NCBI RefSeq assembly: GCF_026559675.1 | Contig: NZ_CP092891.1 | Location: 682,001-746,000, forward strand | Direction of reading: 5' to 3' | DNA length: 64,000 bases | From: Microbacterium oxydans | GTDB lineage: Bacteria; Actinomycetota; Actinomycetes; Actinomycetales; Microbacteriaceae | Part shown: positions 35,047 through 43,619 of the stretch, one piece after another | How the letters are laid out: every line of letters starts with the position of its first letter | How positions within the stretch are numbered: position 1 is the first letter of the stretch | The notes under the pieces: generated by a model | What the model was told of the DNA's origin: nothing | The model's database searches: none | Seen by the model: only the letters and a program-made list of their open reading frames with translations | Made by a program: the position numbers and the translations under genes

Positions 35047-35682
35047 ATGGCGGCGATCGACCCGAAGAAGACGCTCGACGCGTACCGGGCGAGGCGGGGC
35101 GAGTTCCGCATCGTCGAGGTGCCGCCGATGACGTACCTGATGGTCGACGGGGCGGGGGATCCGAATACCTCGACGCTCTTCTCGGAAGCCGTGTCGGCCC
35201 TGTTCCCCCTCGCGTACACGCTGAAGTTCGCGAGTCGACGTGAGCTCGGGATCGACACCGTGGTGATGCCCCTCGAAGGGCTTTGGCACGCGCCGGACAT
35301 GGATGCGTTCACCTCCCGTCGCGACAAGCAGGCCTGGTTGTGGACCCTCATGATCATGGTCGGCGACCACATCACCGCGCCGATGTTCGCCGACGCCGTG
35401 GAGGTGGTCGCGCACAAGGCGACCACGAAGAAGGAGCCGGTGCCGGCACTGGAAGCCGTGCGTCTGGAGACGCTCGACGAGGGCACCAGCGTGCAGACCC
35501 TCCACGTCGGTCCGTTCGACGACGAGGGCCCCGTGCTCGACGATCTCCATCACCGCTTCATCCCCGACCGCGGGTTGCGCATGCGGGGGACGCATCACGA
35601 GATCTACCTGAGCTACCTGCGTCGTACCGACCCGGCGAAGCTGCGCACCATCCTCCGGCAGCCGGTGGTGCCGGCCGTCTGA
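35047..35682 (+). CDS. GyrI-like small-molecule-binding protein
   Basis: A 211-residue stand-alone GyrI-like (SHS2) protein. Signs: FRIVEVPPMTYLMVDGAGDPN at the N-terminus, ALFPLAYTLKFASR, and the C-terminal HHEIYLSYLRRTDPAKLRTILRQP. Such proteins bind hydrophobic ligands, and some hydrolyse toxic electrophiles; the activity here is unknown. GAGGGAGG precedes the ATG. It probably forms a functional pair with the AraC-GyrI regulator upstream. Confidence 0.85.
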   Translation: MAAIDPKKTLDAYRARRGEFRIVEVPPMTYLMVDGAGDPNTSTLFSEAVSALFPLAYTLKFASRRELGIDTVVMPLEGLWHAPDMDAFTSRRDKQAWLWTLMIMVGDHITAPMFADAVEVVAHKATTKKEPVPALEAVRLETLDEGTSVQTLHVGPFDDEGPVLDDLHHRFIPDRGLRMRGTHHEIYLSYLRRTDPAKLRTILRQPVVPAV

Positions 35683-35745
35683 CCGGTGGGTGCCGGGAAA
35701 TCAAGCCCCTCGGCGCAGCCCGGCCTCGACGGATACGCTTCATCG

Positions 35746-36546
35746 ATGAGCACGGTCAAGCACGCCGCCCGGGTCGCCAAGGGGTCCTCCGCCTTCCGAC
35801 GGATCGCCCGCGCCGGGTTCGTCGTCCTCGGACTGATCCACGTGATCATCGGCTCGATCGCCATCTCGATCGCCGCGGGCGCGTCCGGAGACGCCGACCA
35901 GGACGGCGCGATGGAGCAGATCCGACAGAACCCCGTCGGCGGTCTGCTCCTCCTGCTCGTCGCCGTCGGTCTCCTCGCGCTGGCCGTCTGGCAGATCGCG
36001 AGCGCCTTCCTCGCCACCGACCCCGCCGAGACCAAGAAGTGGGGACAGCGCATCAAGCTCTTCGGCATCGCCCTCGCCTACCTCGTGGTCGCGGGCATGG
36101 CGTTCATCTACGCGCTGGGCGGCAACGCCGACTCCGAGACCGCGTCGAAGACACTGAGCGCCGTGGTCCTGGCCGCTCCCGGGGGCGTGGTGCTGCTCGT
36201 CATCATCGGCCTCTCCGTGGTCGGCGTCGGCGTGGGCTTCGTGGTCGGCGGGTTCACACGCGGGTTCGAGAAGCTGCTCGATCTGCCCTCGGGCGTCGCC
36301 CGCCGGGGCATCGTCACGCTCGGCATCGTCGGCTACTTCGGCAAGGGCATCGCCGTGGCCGTGACCGGGGTGCTGTTCGTCGTGGCCGCGGTGACACAGG
36401 ACCCCGAGAAGGGCGCGGGGCTCGACGCCGCTCTGCACAGCCTGCTCGAGCTGCCCCTCGGCGGTCTCGTCCTGGGAGCGGTCGGCGCAGGCTTCGCGGT
36501 CTACGGCGTCTTCTGCATCGCGCGAGCCCGGTTCGCCCGCATGTGA
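35746..36546 (+). CDS. DUF1206 membrane protein
   Basis: A 266-residue integral membrane protein with six predicted helices arranged as three pairs, the layout of DUF1206: RIARAGFVVLGLIHVIIGSIAI, KLFGIALAYLVVAGMAFIYALG and GIVGYFGKGIAVAVTGVLFVVAAV. Function unknown. A TACGCT box (35734-35739) 6 nt before ATG 35746 suggests a leaderless transcript; no ribosome site is present. Confidence 0.85.
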   Translation: MSTVKHAARVAKGSSAFRRIARAGFVVLGLIHVIIGSIAISIAAGASGDADQDGAMEQIRQNPVGGLLLLLVAVGLLALAVWQIASAFLATDPAETKKWGQRIKLFGIALAYLVVAGMAFIYALGGNADSETASKTLSAVVLAAPGGVVLLVIIGLSVVGVGVGFVVGGFTRGFEKLLDLPSGVARRGIVTLGIVGYFGKGIAVAVTGVLFVVAAVTQDPEKGAGLDAALHSLLELPLGGLVLGAVGAGFAVYGVFCIARARFARM

Positions 36547-36565
36547 TCACGGAGTTCGGCGCCGC

Positions 36566-37213
36566 TCACGCGCTCGCCGGCTTCTCGCTCCACACCAGCA
36601 GGAACGCGCCGAGGGCGATCATGAGGCCGCCGCCGGTCGCGCCCATCGCCTCGATCCGTCGCGGTGAACGCCCGAACCAATCGCGGGCGGCACTCGCGAG
36701 GAGCACCCACACCGCGTCGCAGGCCACACCGATCGTGACGACGATGGCCCCGAGCACGAAGAGCTGCACGGGGACCGACCCCGCGTGCAGATCGACGAAC
36801 TGCGGCAGGATCGCCAGGAAGAACGCGATCGACTTGGGGTTCGTCACACCGACGACGAACCCCTCGACGAGCAGCCGGACCCCGGAGCGCTTCGTCGGTG
36901 CGGAGACGATCGCGCGGGCCGCATCCTTCCGATGACGGATCGCCTGGATGCCGAGGAAGATCAGGTAGCCGGCGCCGAGAACCTTGACGATCGTGAACAG
37001 CACGATCGACTGCGCGATCACCGTGCCCACGCCGAGCGCGACCGCGACGACGAGCACGATCGAACCGACGGCGGTGCCGAGGATGCTGAGGAAGCCACCC
37101 AGGCGGCCGAGGGCCATCGCCCGGCCGATCGTGAACAGCACGGTCGGCCCCGGGATCACCACCATGATGAAGGCCGCGATCACGAAGGTCGTGAGGGTCT
37201 CAGCGCTGAACAT
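36566..37213 (-). CDS. LysE/RhtB family amino-acid exporter
   Basis: A 215-residue membrane protein with six helices. The N-terminal TM carries the family mark VIPGPTVLFTIGRAMALGRLGG, followed by GYLIFLGIQAIRHRK and FVVGVTNPKSIAFFLAILPQFVD. Likely exports an amino acid or derivative; the substrate cannot be read from sequence. It is convergent with DUF1206. Confidence 0.9.
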   Translation of the reverse strand: MFSAETLTTFVIAAFIMVVIPGPTVLFTIGRAMALGRLGGFLSILGTAVGSIVLVVAVALGVGTVIAQSIVLFTIVKVLGAGYLIFLGIQAIRHRKDAARAIVSAPTKRSGVRLLVEGFVVGVTNPKSIAFFLAILPQFVDLHAGSVPVQLFVLGAIVVTIGVACDAVWVLLASAARDWFGRSPRRIEAMGATGGGLMIALGAFLLVWSEKPASA

Positions 37214-37267
37214 GGTGCGAGCCTAGGGGTGCGCGGGCGTGCGCCGCGAGCACCCCTCGACCCGATG

Positions 37268-37660
37268 TCAGCCCTGGCCCCAGAAGCGGTCCTCCGCCTC
37301 CTGGTCCTCGCTCATCAGCCAGACCTCGACGATGCGGCCCTCGGCCACGCGGAAGACGTCGACGCCGTGCTGGTCGAGGTCGTCGTGCCCGGGGCGCTGC
37401 GCACGGAAGCGGACGGTCGCCGAGACCAGGTCGCCGCTCTCGGTCGCCGACTCGGTCTCGAGCGCGAACGTGCCGCCGCTCAGCTCCATGAAGCGGCCGA
37501 GGTGCGCAAGGATCGCGTCCGGTCCGACATGGTCGCCCGACACCTGGTTCTCGCCCGGCTGGTGCCAGACGGCATCCGGATGGAAGGTCGCCGCCAGCGC
37601 CTCCATGTCTCCTGCGGCCATGGCCGCACCGTACTGTCCTACGACGTCGATCGCCGACAT
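37268..37660 (-). CDS. SnoaL-like (NTF2-fold) protein
   Basis: A 130-residue cone-fold protein: AAMAAGDMEALAATFHPDAVWHQPG, then GHVGPDAI-like and LDQHGVDVFRVAEGRIVEVWLMSEDQ near the end. Members include polyketide cyclases, isomerases and binding proteins, so the reaction is open. It is divergent from the HxlR regulator with a palindrome between them, which suggests HxlR control. Confidence 0.85.
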   Translation of the reverse strand: MSAIDVVGQYGAAMAAGDMEALAATFHPDAVWHQPGENQVSGDHVGPDAILAHLGRFMELSGGTFALETESATESGDLVSATVRFRAQRPGHDDLDQHGVDVFRVAEGRIVEVWLMSEDQEAEDRFWGQG

Positions 37661-37714
37661 GATGCTCCTCCTGAAGGGTCGGTACTGTGGGCATCCAGCG
37701 TCTCGACCGGGACG

Positions 37715-37734
37715 CGGTTACTTCAACGTCACCG
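37715..37734. promoter_or_regulatory. candidate HxlR operator
   Basis: CGGTTAC-N6-GTCACCG (37715-37721 and 37728-37734) is an inverted repeat with one imperfect pair, placed 13 bases before the HxlR start and 55 bases before the divergent SnoaL start. HxlR-type dimers bind comparable inverted repeats. Confidence 0.5.
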
Positions 37735-37747
37735 GACGGAGCGGCGC

Positions 37748-38128
37748 ATGTCGAGCGAGTGGACGGTCTTCTCGGCGAAATGCCCCTCCCGTGCATCGCT
37801 GGCCCGGATCGCCAACAAGTGGACGGCCATGATCGTCGTGCTCCTGCACGAGCAGCCGCTGCGTTTCGGAGAGCTGCACCAGCGGGTGGACGGGATCACG
37901 AAGAAGGTGCTCGTCGACACCCTCCGTGCTCTGGAACGCGACGGCATGCTGGAGCGCGCCGTCGGCACGGACGGTCACTCCCGCTATGTGCTCACTCCGC
38001 TCGGGCGCACGCTGCACGAACCGCTCCGGGCGCTGCAGATCTGGGCCGAGTCGCATGTCGACGACGTCCGCGAGGCGCAGGACCGCTACGACGAGGTCGC
38101 CGACGACAAGATGCTCGACGGTCGCTGA
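37748..38128 (+). CDS. HxlR-family transcriptional regulator
   Basis: A 126-residue winged helix-turn-helix protein: ANKWTAMIVVLLHEQPLRFGELHQRVDGITKKVLVDTLRALERDGML. It has a single conserved-position cysteine (C12), which in some HxlR proteins senses oxidants or electrophiles. ATG 37748 has GGAG upstream. Divergent from the SnoaL-like gene, its probable target. Confidence 0.88.
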   Translation: MSSEWTVFSAKCPSRASLARIANKWTAMIVVLLHEQPLRFGELHQRVDGITKKVLVDTLRALERDGMLERAVGTDGHSRYVLTPLGRTLHEPLRALQIWAESHVDDVREAQDRYDEVADDKMLDGR

Positions 38129-38171
38129 GCGGGCGGGCCCACCCGTGCTCCACAGGTGGGAAACTGGAACG

Positions 38172-39479
38172 ATGAGCGTTTCTTCCGGTGTCGACGTGAT
38201 CGCCCCTCTCAGCGAGACCGAGGTGCGGCGGATCCGCGAGGACTTCCCGATCCTGCACACGCAGGTGCAGGGGCATGCGCTCACCTATCTCGACTCCGGC
38301 GCGACGTCGCAGCGGCCGACCGCCGTGCTCGACGCGGAGCGCGCCTTCGCGACCACCCTGAACGCCGCGGTGCACCGCGGGGCGCACACCCTGGCGGCGG
38401 AGGCGACCGAGCTGTTCGAGGACGCCCGCAGCACCCTGGCCCGCTTCGTGGGGGCGCACGACGACGAGATCGTCTGGACGTCGAACGCGACCGAGGCGAT
38501 CAACCTCGTCGCGTACTCGCTGTCGAACGCCTCGCTCGGACGCGGGGGAGCGGCGGCCGATCGGCTGCGACTCCGGGAGGGCGACGAGATCGTCACGACC
38601 GAGATGGAGCACCACGCGAACCTCATCCCGTGGCAGGAGCTCGCCGCCCGCACGGGCGCGACGCTGAAGGTCATCCCCCTCGACGACGACGGCGCGCTGC
38701 GGCTCGACATCGCCGCCGAGATGATCGGCGAGCGGACGAGGCTCGTGGCGTTCACGCACGTCTCCAACGTGCTCGGGGTGATCAACCCCGTCGAGCAGCT
38801 GGTCGCGCTCGCCCGCCAGGTCGGCGCACTCACTCTTCTCGACGCGTGCCAGTCGGCCCCGCACCTGCCGCTCGACGTGCGTGCACTGGGCGTCGACTTC
38901 GCCGTGCTCTCCGGTCACAAGATGCTCGGACCCACGGGCATCGGCGCGCTCTACGGTCGCCGCGAGATCCTGGCGGCCATGCCGCCGTTCCTCACCGGCG
39001 GCTCGATGATCACCACGGTCACCACCACCGAGGCCGAGTACCTGCCGCCGCCGCAGCGGTTCGAGGCCGGCACGCAGCGTGTGTCGCAGGCGATCGCGCT
39101 CGCCGCGGCCGTGGACTACCTGAGCGAGGTCGGCATGTCCCGCATCGCCGCGCACGAGGCCGCCTTCGGTCGTCGCCTCGTCGAGGGCCTGAGTGCGATC
39201 GACGGGGTGCGGGTGCTCGGCGCCGGCATCGACCTGCCGCGCGTCGGGCTCGCGAGCTTCGACGTGGCCGGCATCCACTCCCACGACGTGGGGCAGTTCC
39301 TCGACGACCTCGGCATCGCCGTGCGGGTCGGGCACCACTGCGCGCAGCCGCTGCACCGGCGCCTGGGCGTGACCTCGTCGACCAGGGCGAGCACATACCT
39401 GTACACGACGGACGCCGAGGTGGAGGCCGTGATCGACGGCGTCGCCGGGGCGATCGACTTCTTCCGGAGGGGCGCATGA
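38172..39479 (+). CDS. sufS: cysteine desulfurase SufS
   Basis: A 435-residue PLP enzyme of the class V aminotransferase fold that removes sulfur from cysteine for Fe-S cluster assembly. The PLP lysine is K250 in SGHKMLGPTG, and the persulfide cysteine is C390 in VRVGHHCAQPLHRRLG, matching group II desulfurases. EMEHHANLIPW holds the PLP-stacking His. ATG 38172 gives the family length; the open frame further upstream belongs to the HxlR region. It overlaps sufU by 4 nt. Confidence 0.95.
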   Translation: MSVSSGVDVIAPLSETEVRRIREDFPILHTQVQGHALTYLDSGATSQRPTAVLDAERAFATTLNAAVHRGAHTLAAEATELFEDARSTLARFVGAHDDEIVWTSNATEAINLVAYSLSNASLGRGGAAADRLRLREGDEIVTTEMEHHANLIPWQELAARTGATLKVIPLDDDGALRLDIAAEMIGERTRLVAFTHVSNVLGVINPVEQLVALARQVGALTLLDACQSAPHLPLDVRALGVDFAVLSGHKMLGPTGIGALYGRREILAAMPPFLTGGSMITTVTTTEAEYLPPPQRFEAGTQRVSQAIALAAAVDYLSEVGMSRIAAHEAAFGRRLVEGLSAIDGVRVLGAGIDLPRVGLASFDVAGIHSHDVGQFLDDLGIAVRVGHHCAQPLHRRLGVTSSTRASTYLYTTDAEVEAVIDGVAGAIDFFRRGA

Positions 39480-39910
39480 GCGACCTGCAGAACCTGTACC
39501 AGGAGCTGATCCTGGACCACTCGCGCACCCCGCACGGATACGGGCTGCGCGAGGAGATCCCCGCGCAGTCGCATCAGCTCAACCCCACCTGCGGAGACGA
39601 GATCACCCTGCAGGTGCACCGCGGCGCCGACGGCAGCGTCGAGGCGATCGCGTGGGAGGGGCATGGATGCGCGATCTCCCAGGCCTCGGCCTCGCTGCTC
39701 GCCGAGCTCGCCGAGGGGCTGAGCGTCGACGACCTCGAGGTCCGCATCGCGGCGTTCCGCGAGGCGATGCGCTCGCGCGGGAAGATCGAGCCCGACGAGG
39801 AGCTTCTCGGCGATGCAGCGGCCCTCGGCGGGGTCTCGAAGTACGTCGCGCGGGTCAAGTGCGCCATGCTCGCCTGGGTCGCCGCGGAAGACGCCCTCAC
39901 CCGCAGCTGA
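39476..39910 (+). CDS. sufU: SufU zinc-dependent sulfurtransferase
   Basis: A 144-residue IscU-fold partner of SufS that accepts persulfide sulfur and passes it to the SUF scaffold. Zinc/acceptor residues are C39 and D41 (NPTCGDE), C65 (HGCAIS) and C129 (VKCAMLAW). The ATG overlaps the sufS stop, so the two are made together. No sufBCD is in the window; the rest of the SUF machinery is presumably elsewhere. Confidence 0.94.
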   Translation: MSDLQNLYQELILDHSRTPHGYGLREEIPAQSHQLNPTCGDEITLQVHRGADGSVEAIAWEGHGCAISQASASLLAELAEGLSVDDLEVRIAAFREAMRSRGKIEPDEELLGDAAALGGVSKYVARVKCAMLAWVAAEDALTRS

Positions 39911-39980
39911 GTCGTCGACGGCCGCTCGACGCGCGGCGTCTTCACGGGAATAGTCGCGTCCGGCGGACGTTGGGCCGTAC

Positions 39981-40622
39981 ATGACAACTCTCGGAATCAT
40001 CGGTGCAGGACACATCGGCAGCCAGATCGCACGCGTGGCGCTGGCCAACGGGTACGACGTGGTGATCGCCAACTCACGCGGACCGGAGACCCTGGCAGAC
40101 CTGGTCGCCGACCTCGGGCCGCGCGCGAAGGCCGCGACGGCGGAGGATGCGGCCGCCGCTGCCGACATCGCCGTCGTCACCGTTCCCCTGCGCGCGATCG
40201 GCGAACTGCCCGCCGCGCAGCTCGCCGGCAAGATCGTCCTCGACACGAACAACTACTACTTCGAGCGCGACGGGCGCATCGAGGCACTCGACAAGGGCGA
40301 GACCACCACGTCGGAACTGGTGCAGCGTGCGCTCCCCGGCGCGAAGATCGCGAAGGCGTTCAACCACATCTACGCCTCCGAGATCACGAGCGACGGCACG
40401 CCGGCGGGAACCGCGGATCGTCGAGCCCTGGCCACGGCCGGAGACGACGCCGAGGCCGTCGCGTTCGCCACGCGGTTCTATGACGAGGCCGGCTTCGACA
40501 CCGTCAACGTCGGGCCGCTCAGCGAGTCGTGGCGGGTGGAGCGGGACCGTCCGGCCTACGTGGTGCGGCAGAACGCGGAGGAGCTCACGGCGAACCTCGC
40601 GATCGCGAACCGCCTGCCCTGA
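39981..40622 (+). CDS. NADP-dependent F420-reductase-like protein
   Basis: A 213-residue Rossmann oxidoreductase. The nucleotide loop GIIGAGHIGSQIAR is followed by ANSRGPE, a basic/serine pattern usual for NADP. KIVLDTNNYY and KAFNHIYASEI match the F420-dependent NADP reductase-like family. Many such proteins have other or unknown substrates, so the F420 link is only by homology. A short gap separates it from sufU. Confidence 0.82.
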   Translation: MTTLGIIGAGHIGSQIARVALANGYDVVIANSRGPETLADLVADLGPRAKAATAEDAAAAADIAVVTVPLRAIGELPAAQLAGKIVLDTNNYYFERDGRIEALDKGETTTSELVQRALPGAKIAKAFNHIYASEITSDGTPAGTADRRALATAGDDAEAVAFATRFYDEAGFDTVNVGPLSESWRVERDRPAYVVRQNAEELTANLAIANRLP

Positions 40623-40696
40623 GAGGTCATCCGGGACAGGGCGACGGGCGTCTGCGCCTCGTCGCCCTGCTCCGGATCTCCCGAGTGCCCGGGGCC

Positions 40697-40740
40697 TTGG
40701 GATACCAAAAGTTGAGGAACCACCGTCGGAGTGCGAGAAT
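40697..40740 (+). promoter_or_regulatory. gntR promoter with GntR-type operator
   Basis: TTGAGG (40712-40717) and GAGAAT (40735-40740) are 17 nt apart and the ATG follows after 6 nt, so the transcript is probably leaderless. Just upstream, TTGG-gata-CCAA (40697-40708) is a palindrome of the kind FadR-like GntR proteins bind. Confidence 0.6.
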
Positions 40741-40746
40741 GCCCAG

Positions 40747-41412
40747 ATGGCGGGGGCTATGGGGAGAAGCGGCGAACTCGAGTCGGTGCGGGTCACGCGC
40801 ATCCTGCGTGACGACATCGTCCTCGGACGTCGTGTGCCGGGGTCGCGTCTCGTCGAGCGTGACATCGCCGCGGAGCTGAACGTGTCGCGGCTCCCCGTGC
40901 GCGAAGCCATCCGCACACTCGTCGCGGAGGGCGTCGTCGTCGCCCGCCCTCGCACCTGGGCCGTCGTCCGCGAGTTCACCGATCGTGACATCCAGGACTT
41001 CGCCGAAGTGCGGGAGGCCATCGAGACGCTGATCTTCGTCTTCGCGGCCGAGCGGCACGACGCGGACGGCATCGCCCGCATCCGTGCGGCCTACGAGCGC
41101 GAGCTCGCCGCAGCGAATGCCGACGACTCGGAGGCCGCCCGGATCGCGGCCGCGGAGTTCCACGAGATCGCCGTCGAGCTCGCTGCGAACGAGATGCTCG
41201 GTGAGCTCATCGCGGTGTTCCTCACCCGACTGCGCTGGCTGTTCGGCCAGCATGACGATCTGCTCGCGATGGCGGACGAGCACCGCATCATCCTCGAGGC
41301 GATGACCGCGCGGGACACGGTCGCGCTGCGCCGGATCGTCCCCGCGCACCTGGCGAGCGGGCAGGCCGCGGCCCAGCGGCGCCTCGCGAAGGCCGCCGAC
41401 CTGGTCGTCTGA
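40747..41412 (+). CDS. GntR/FadR-family regulator
   Basis: A 221-residue regulator with a winged helix-turn-helix at about 15-75 (LRDDIVLGRRVPGSRLVERDIAAELNVSRLPVREAIRTL) and an FCD all-helical ligand domain (FAEVREAIETLIF, EFHEIAVELAAN, HRIILEAMTARD), whose His/Asp residues could bind metal. ATG 40747 fits the leaderless promoter; ATG 40759 is an alternative. The regulon is not evident. The operator in its own promoter suggests autoregulation. Confidence 0.88.
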   Translation: MAGAMGRSGELESVRVTRILRDDIVLGRRVPGSRLVERDIAAELNVSRLPVREAIRTLVAEGVVVARPRTWAVVREFTDRDIQDFAEVREAIETLIFVFAAERHDADGIARIRAAYERELAAANADDSEAARIAAAEFHEIAVELAANEMLGELIAVFLTRLRWLFGQHDDLLAMADEHRIILEAMTARDTVALRRIVPAHLASGQAAAQRRLAKAADLVV

Positions 41413-41521
41413 ACCGCGCCGCCGCCGTCCGCACGTATTCGGGGACGACAGCGACGTCTCCGGTTGTATATTGGTGCGATCGGAGTCGGTCCGGAAACGT
41501 TGCGCTGTCCTGGGGAGCGAG

Positions 41522-41767
41522 ATGCGGAATCTTGCTGTCGCGGTCGGATGCCTGCTGGTTCTCGGCGGAGTCGCGCTCGTCGTGATCGCCGATCAGGAAC
41601 GTCAGGCGGCCGTCACCGCCGTCAAAGCGGAGATCGTGCGCGTCGAGCATGCGCTGGCGGAGTCGCGCGGCGACAACCGCGAGCTCGCGGAGAAGCTCAC
41701 CGCCCTGCGCTCGGAGATCGCCGAGCAGGATGCGGAGATCGCGGACACGACGGGGTTCCTGAAGTGA
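41522..41767 (+). CDS. small membrane-anchored coiled-coil protein
   Basis: An 81-residue protein I do not recognise. One transmembrane segment (about 3-21, LAVAVGCLLVLGGVALVVI) is followed by a charged heptad-rich helix (about 25-76) rich in Glu/Ala/Leu. GGGGAG precedes ATG 41522. Its stop and the next ATG overlap by one base (TGATG), so it is almost certainly co-translated with the HExxH protein and may tether or partner its coiled coil. Confidence 0.75.
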   Translation: MRNLAVAVGCLLVLGGVALVVIADQERQAAVTAVKAEIVRVEHALAESRGDNRELAEKLTALRSEIAEQDAEIADTTGFLK

Positions 41768-42627
41768 TGCGCCGGGTCATGGCCGTCACCGTCGCCGCGA
41801 TGATGGTGCTCTCCGCCGGGGTGTACGCGCGCACGGCTGCGCTCGAGCAGGAGCGGACGGCGGCCGTGGCGGAACTCGGTGCGCTGCGCCAGCAGTCGCA
41901 CCAGACGGCCCAGCGCACCGACTACCTCGCGGGGGCCGTCGAGCGCGCCGAGCAGGACTCCGAGGATCGGGCGTCGGTGCTCGCGGTCCGCCCGGCGTTC
42001 GTGACCGAGGTCACCGCACTGGCCAAGGCGCTCGAGGGCGCCCAGGGCATGGTCGACACGTCCGCGCACCGCGCGGCGGCGCTGTCCGCCCAGCAGACCG
42101 TCCTCGCCGAGAAGTCGGACCCCGACACGGTGACGGCCGCGACCGCCACCGTCCATGCGCTCACGGAGAAGGTCGGCACCGAGGTCGCCACGTGGCAGGC
42201 GGCGCAGAGCTTCGGCCCCGCGGGTCCGGCCTGGACGACGAGCGGACCGGGCGGGTACGCGCGGGTGCGTGCCGCGCTCGACCTGGTCGGCGGCGGGGGA
42301 GTCGGACTGTACGAGTCCTCGTCGTGCGCGGGCGGGAACGCTCCGGCGTGCGCCAACAGCAACGGCTACATCAAGTACCGCGCCGACATCGTGAACTGGA
42401 GCTCGGGGCGCTTGAACTGGGCGATGGCACACGAGCTCGCGCACATCTATCAGTTCCGCGTGTGGGGCGCCCTCACGTCGTCCGGCGCATACGGTTCGCT
42501 GTTCGGCAACGACCCCGAGTTCCTCGCCAACTGCATGGCCGTGGTCCGCGGCTATCCGGGGTCGGTCGGCTGCAACGGCGAGCAGCAGGCCTGGGCGTCC
42601 GGCATCTGGGTCGGCGCGGTCCGCTGA
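41767..42627 (+). CDS. membrane-anchored or secreted HExxH putative metallopeptidase
   Basis: A 286-residue exported protein. Residues 4-22 form a signal peptide or anchor. A coiled-coil stalk covers about 23-145 (Glu/Ala/Gln-rich), then a C-terminal domain of about 120 residues starts with LYESSSC. That domain holds H222-E223-L224-A225-H226 (zinc ligands and base) and E251 in NDPEFLAN as a plausible third ligand, 24 residues on, as in gluzincins. Four cysteines in the domain could form two disulfides, consistent with an extracytoplasmic location. I know no named family. Activity is inferred from the motif only. Confidence 0.75.
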   Translation: MRRVMAVTVAAMMVLSAGVYARTAALEQERTAAVAELGALRQQSHQTAQRTDYLAGAVERAEQDSEDRASVLAVRPAFVTEVTALAKALEGAQGMVDTSAHRAAALSAQQTVLAEKSDPDTVTAATATVHALTEKVGTEVATWQAAQSFGPAGPAWTTSGPGGYARVRAALDLVGGGGVGLYESSSCAGGNAPACANSNGYIKYRADIVNWSSGRLNWAMAHELAHIYQFRVWGALTSSGAYGSLFGNDPEFLANCMAVVRGYPGSVGCNGEQQAWASGIWVGAVR

Positions 42628-42649
42628 TCCCCTCCGCCCGGCCCGTCCC

Positions 42650-43489
42650 TCAGGTGGCCGGTGTGGTGGTGTCGATGGCCTCGCGCAGCGGGCGTCGCAT
42701 CACGCGCCAGTACGACGACGGGGCGATGCGGGTGAGGACGTCGATGAGCCGGGCCTCGCGTCCGACCATGGTGCGCGCGGCCCGTCGCTCGGTCGCCCGC
42801 ACGATGCGCGCCGCGGCGTCCGCCGGCTCCGTGTGGTACATCGCGGCCTGCGCGGAGGCTGCCCGCGCGGCGACCGCGGGATCGATCGCGGCCGCGTACC
42901 GACCGTGCAGGATGATCCCGGTGCGCACGCCCGCGGGGTAGACGGCGCCCACGCTGACCGAGGTGCCCTCCAGCTCGTGCCGCAGCGCCTCGGAGAACGC
43001 CCGCACCGCGTACTTGCTCATCGCGTAGGGGATCCGCCCGGCCGGCGCCGCGAGGGCGTAGACGCTGGCCAGGTGCGTGATGTGCGCGGCCGGTGCGGCG
43101 CGGAGGGCGGGCAGCAACGCCTTGGTGATCGAGACGGTGCCCCAGAGGTTCACGTCGGTCAGCCAGCGCATCTCCTCCATCGTGAGCTGATCGAGGTCGC
43201 CCAGCATCGAGGATCCCGCGCACGTGATCAGGGCGCTGATCCGCGGGTGCGCCGCCGTGATCTCGTCCGCCGCCGCGAACACCGCCTCGTCGTCGCGGAG
43301 GTCGACGACGTGCGTGGTCACGCGGGTGTCGCGGAGTTCCGCGGCCACGGTCGCGAGCGCCGCGCCGTCGTGATCGAGCAGGGCGAGGTGCGCGCCGCGC
43401 GCAGCCAGGAGTCGCGCGATGTCGGCACCCATGCCGTTCGCGGCTCCGGTGATCACGGTGGTGCTGCCGGCGAGATCGAGGTGTTTCAT
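42650..43489 (-). CDS. short-chain dehydrogenase/reductase
   Basis: A 279-residue classical SDR with a C-terminal extension. NAD(P) loop TGAANGMG, NAG-equivalent CAGSSML, and catalytic Ser/YxxxK in SVYALAAPAGRIPYAMSKYAVRA. Tail residues after 200 (YHTEPADAAARIVRATERR, TRIAPSSYWRVMRRPLRE) resemble SDRs acting on lipids or steroids. AGGAGA precedes ATG 43489. Substrate unknown. Confidence 0.88.
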   Translation of the reverse strand: MKHLDLAGSTTVITGAANGMGADIARLLAARGAHLALLDHDGAALATVAAELRDTRVTTHVVDLRDDEAVFAAADEITAAHPRISALITCAGSSMLGDLDQLTMEEMRWLTDVNLWGTVSITKALLPALRAAPAAHITHLASVYALAAPAGRIPYAMSKYAVRAFSEALRHELEGTSVSVGAVYPAGVRTGIILHGRYAAAIDPAVAARAASAQAAMYHTEPADAAARIVRATERRAARTMVGREARLIDVLTRIAPSSYWRVMRRPLREAIDTTTPAT

Positions 43490-43619
43490 GCGTCTCCTGC
43501 GGGGCGTGATCCGGGTGCGAACCCGCGGATGTCGGAGGGGTGGGGCAAGCTGATTCCGAACCATTCTGGCCGACACCGGGCCGCAGTGATACCGGTACGC
43601 TCAAGGAGAGGAGGTACCG

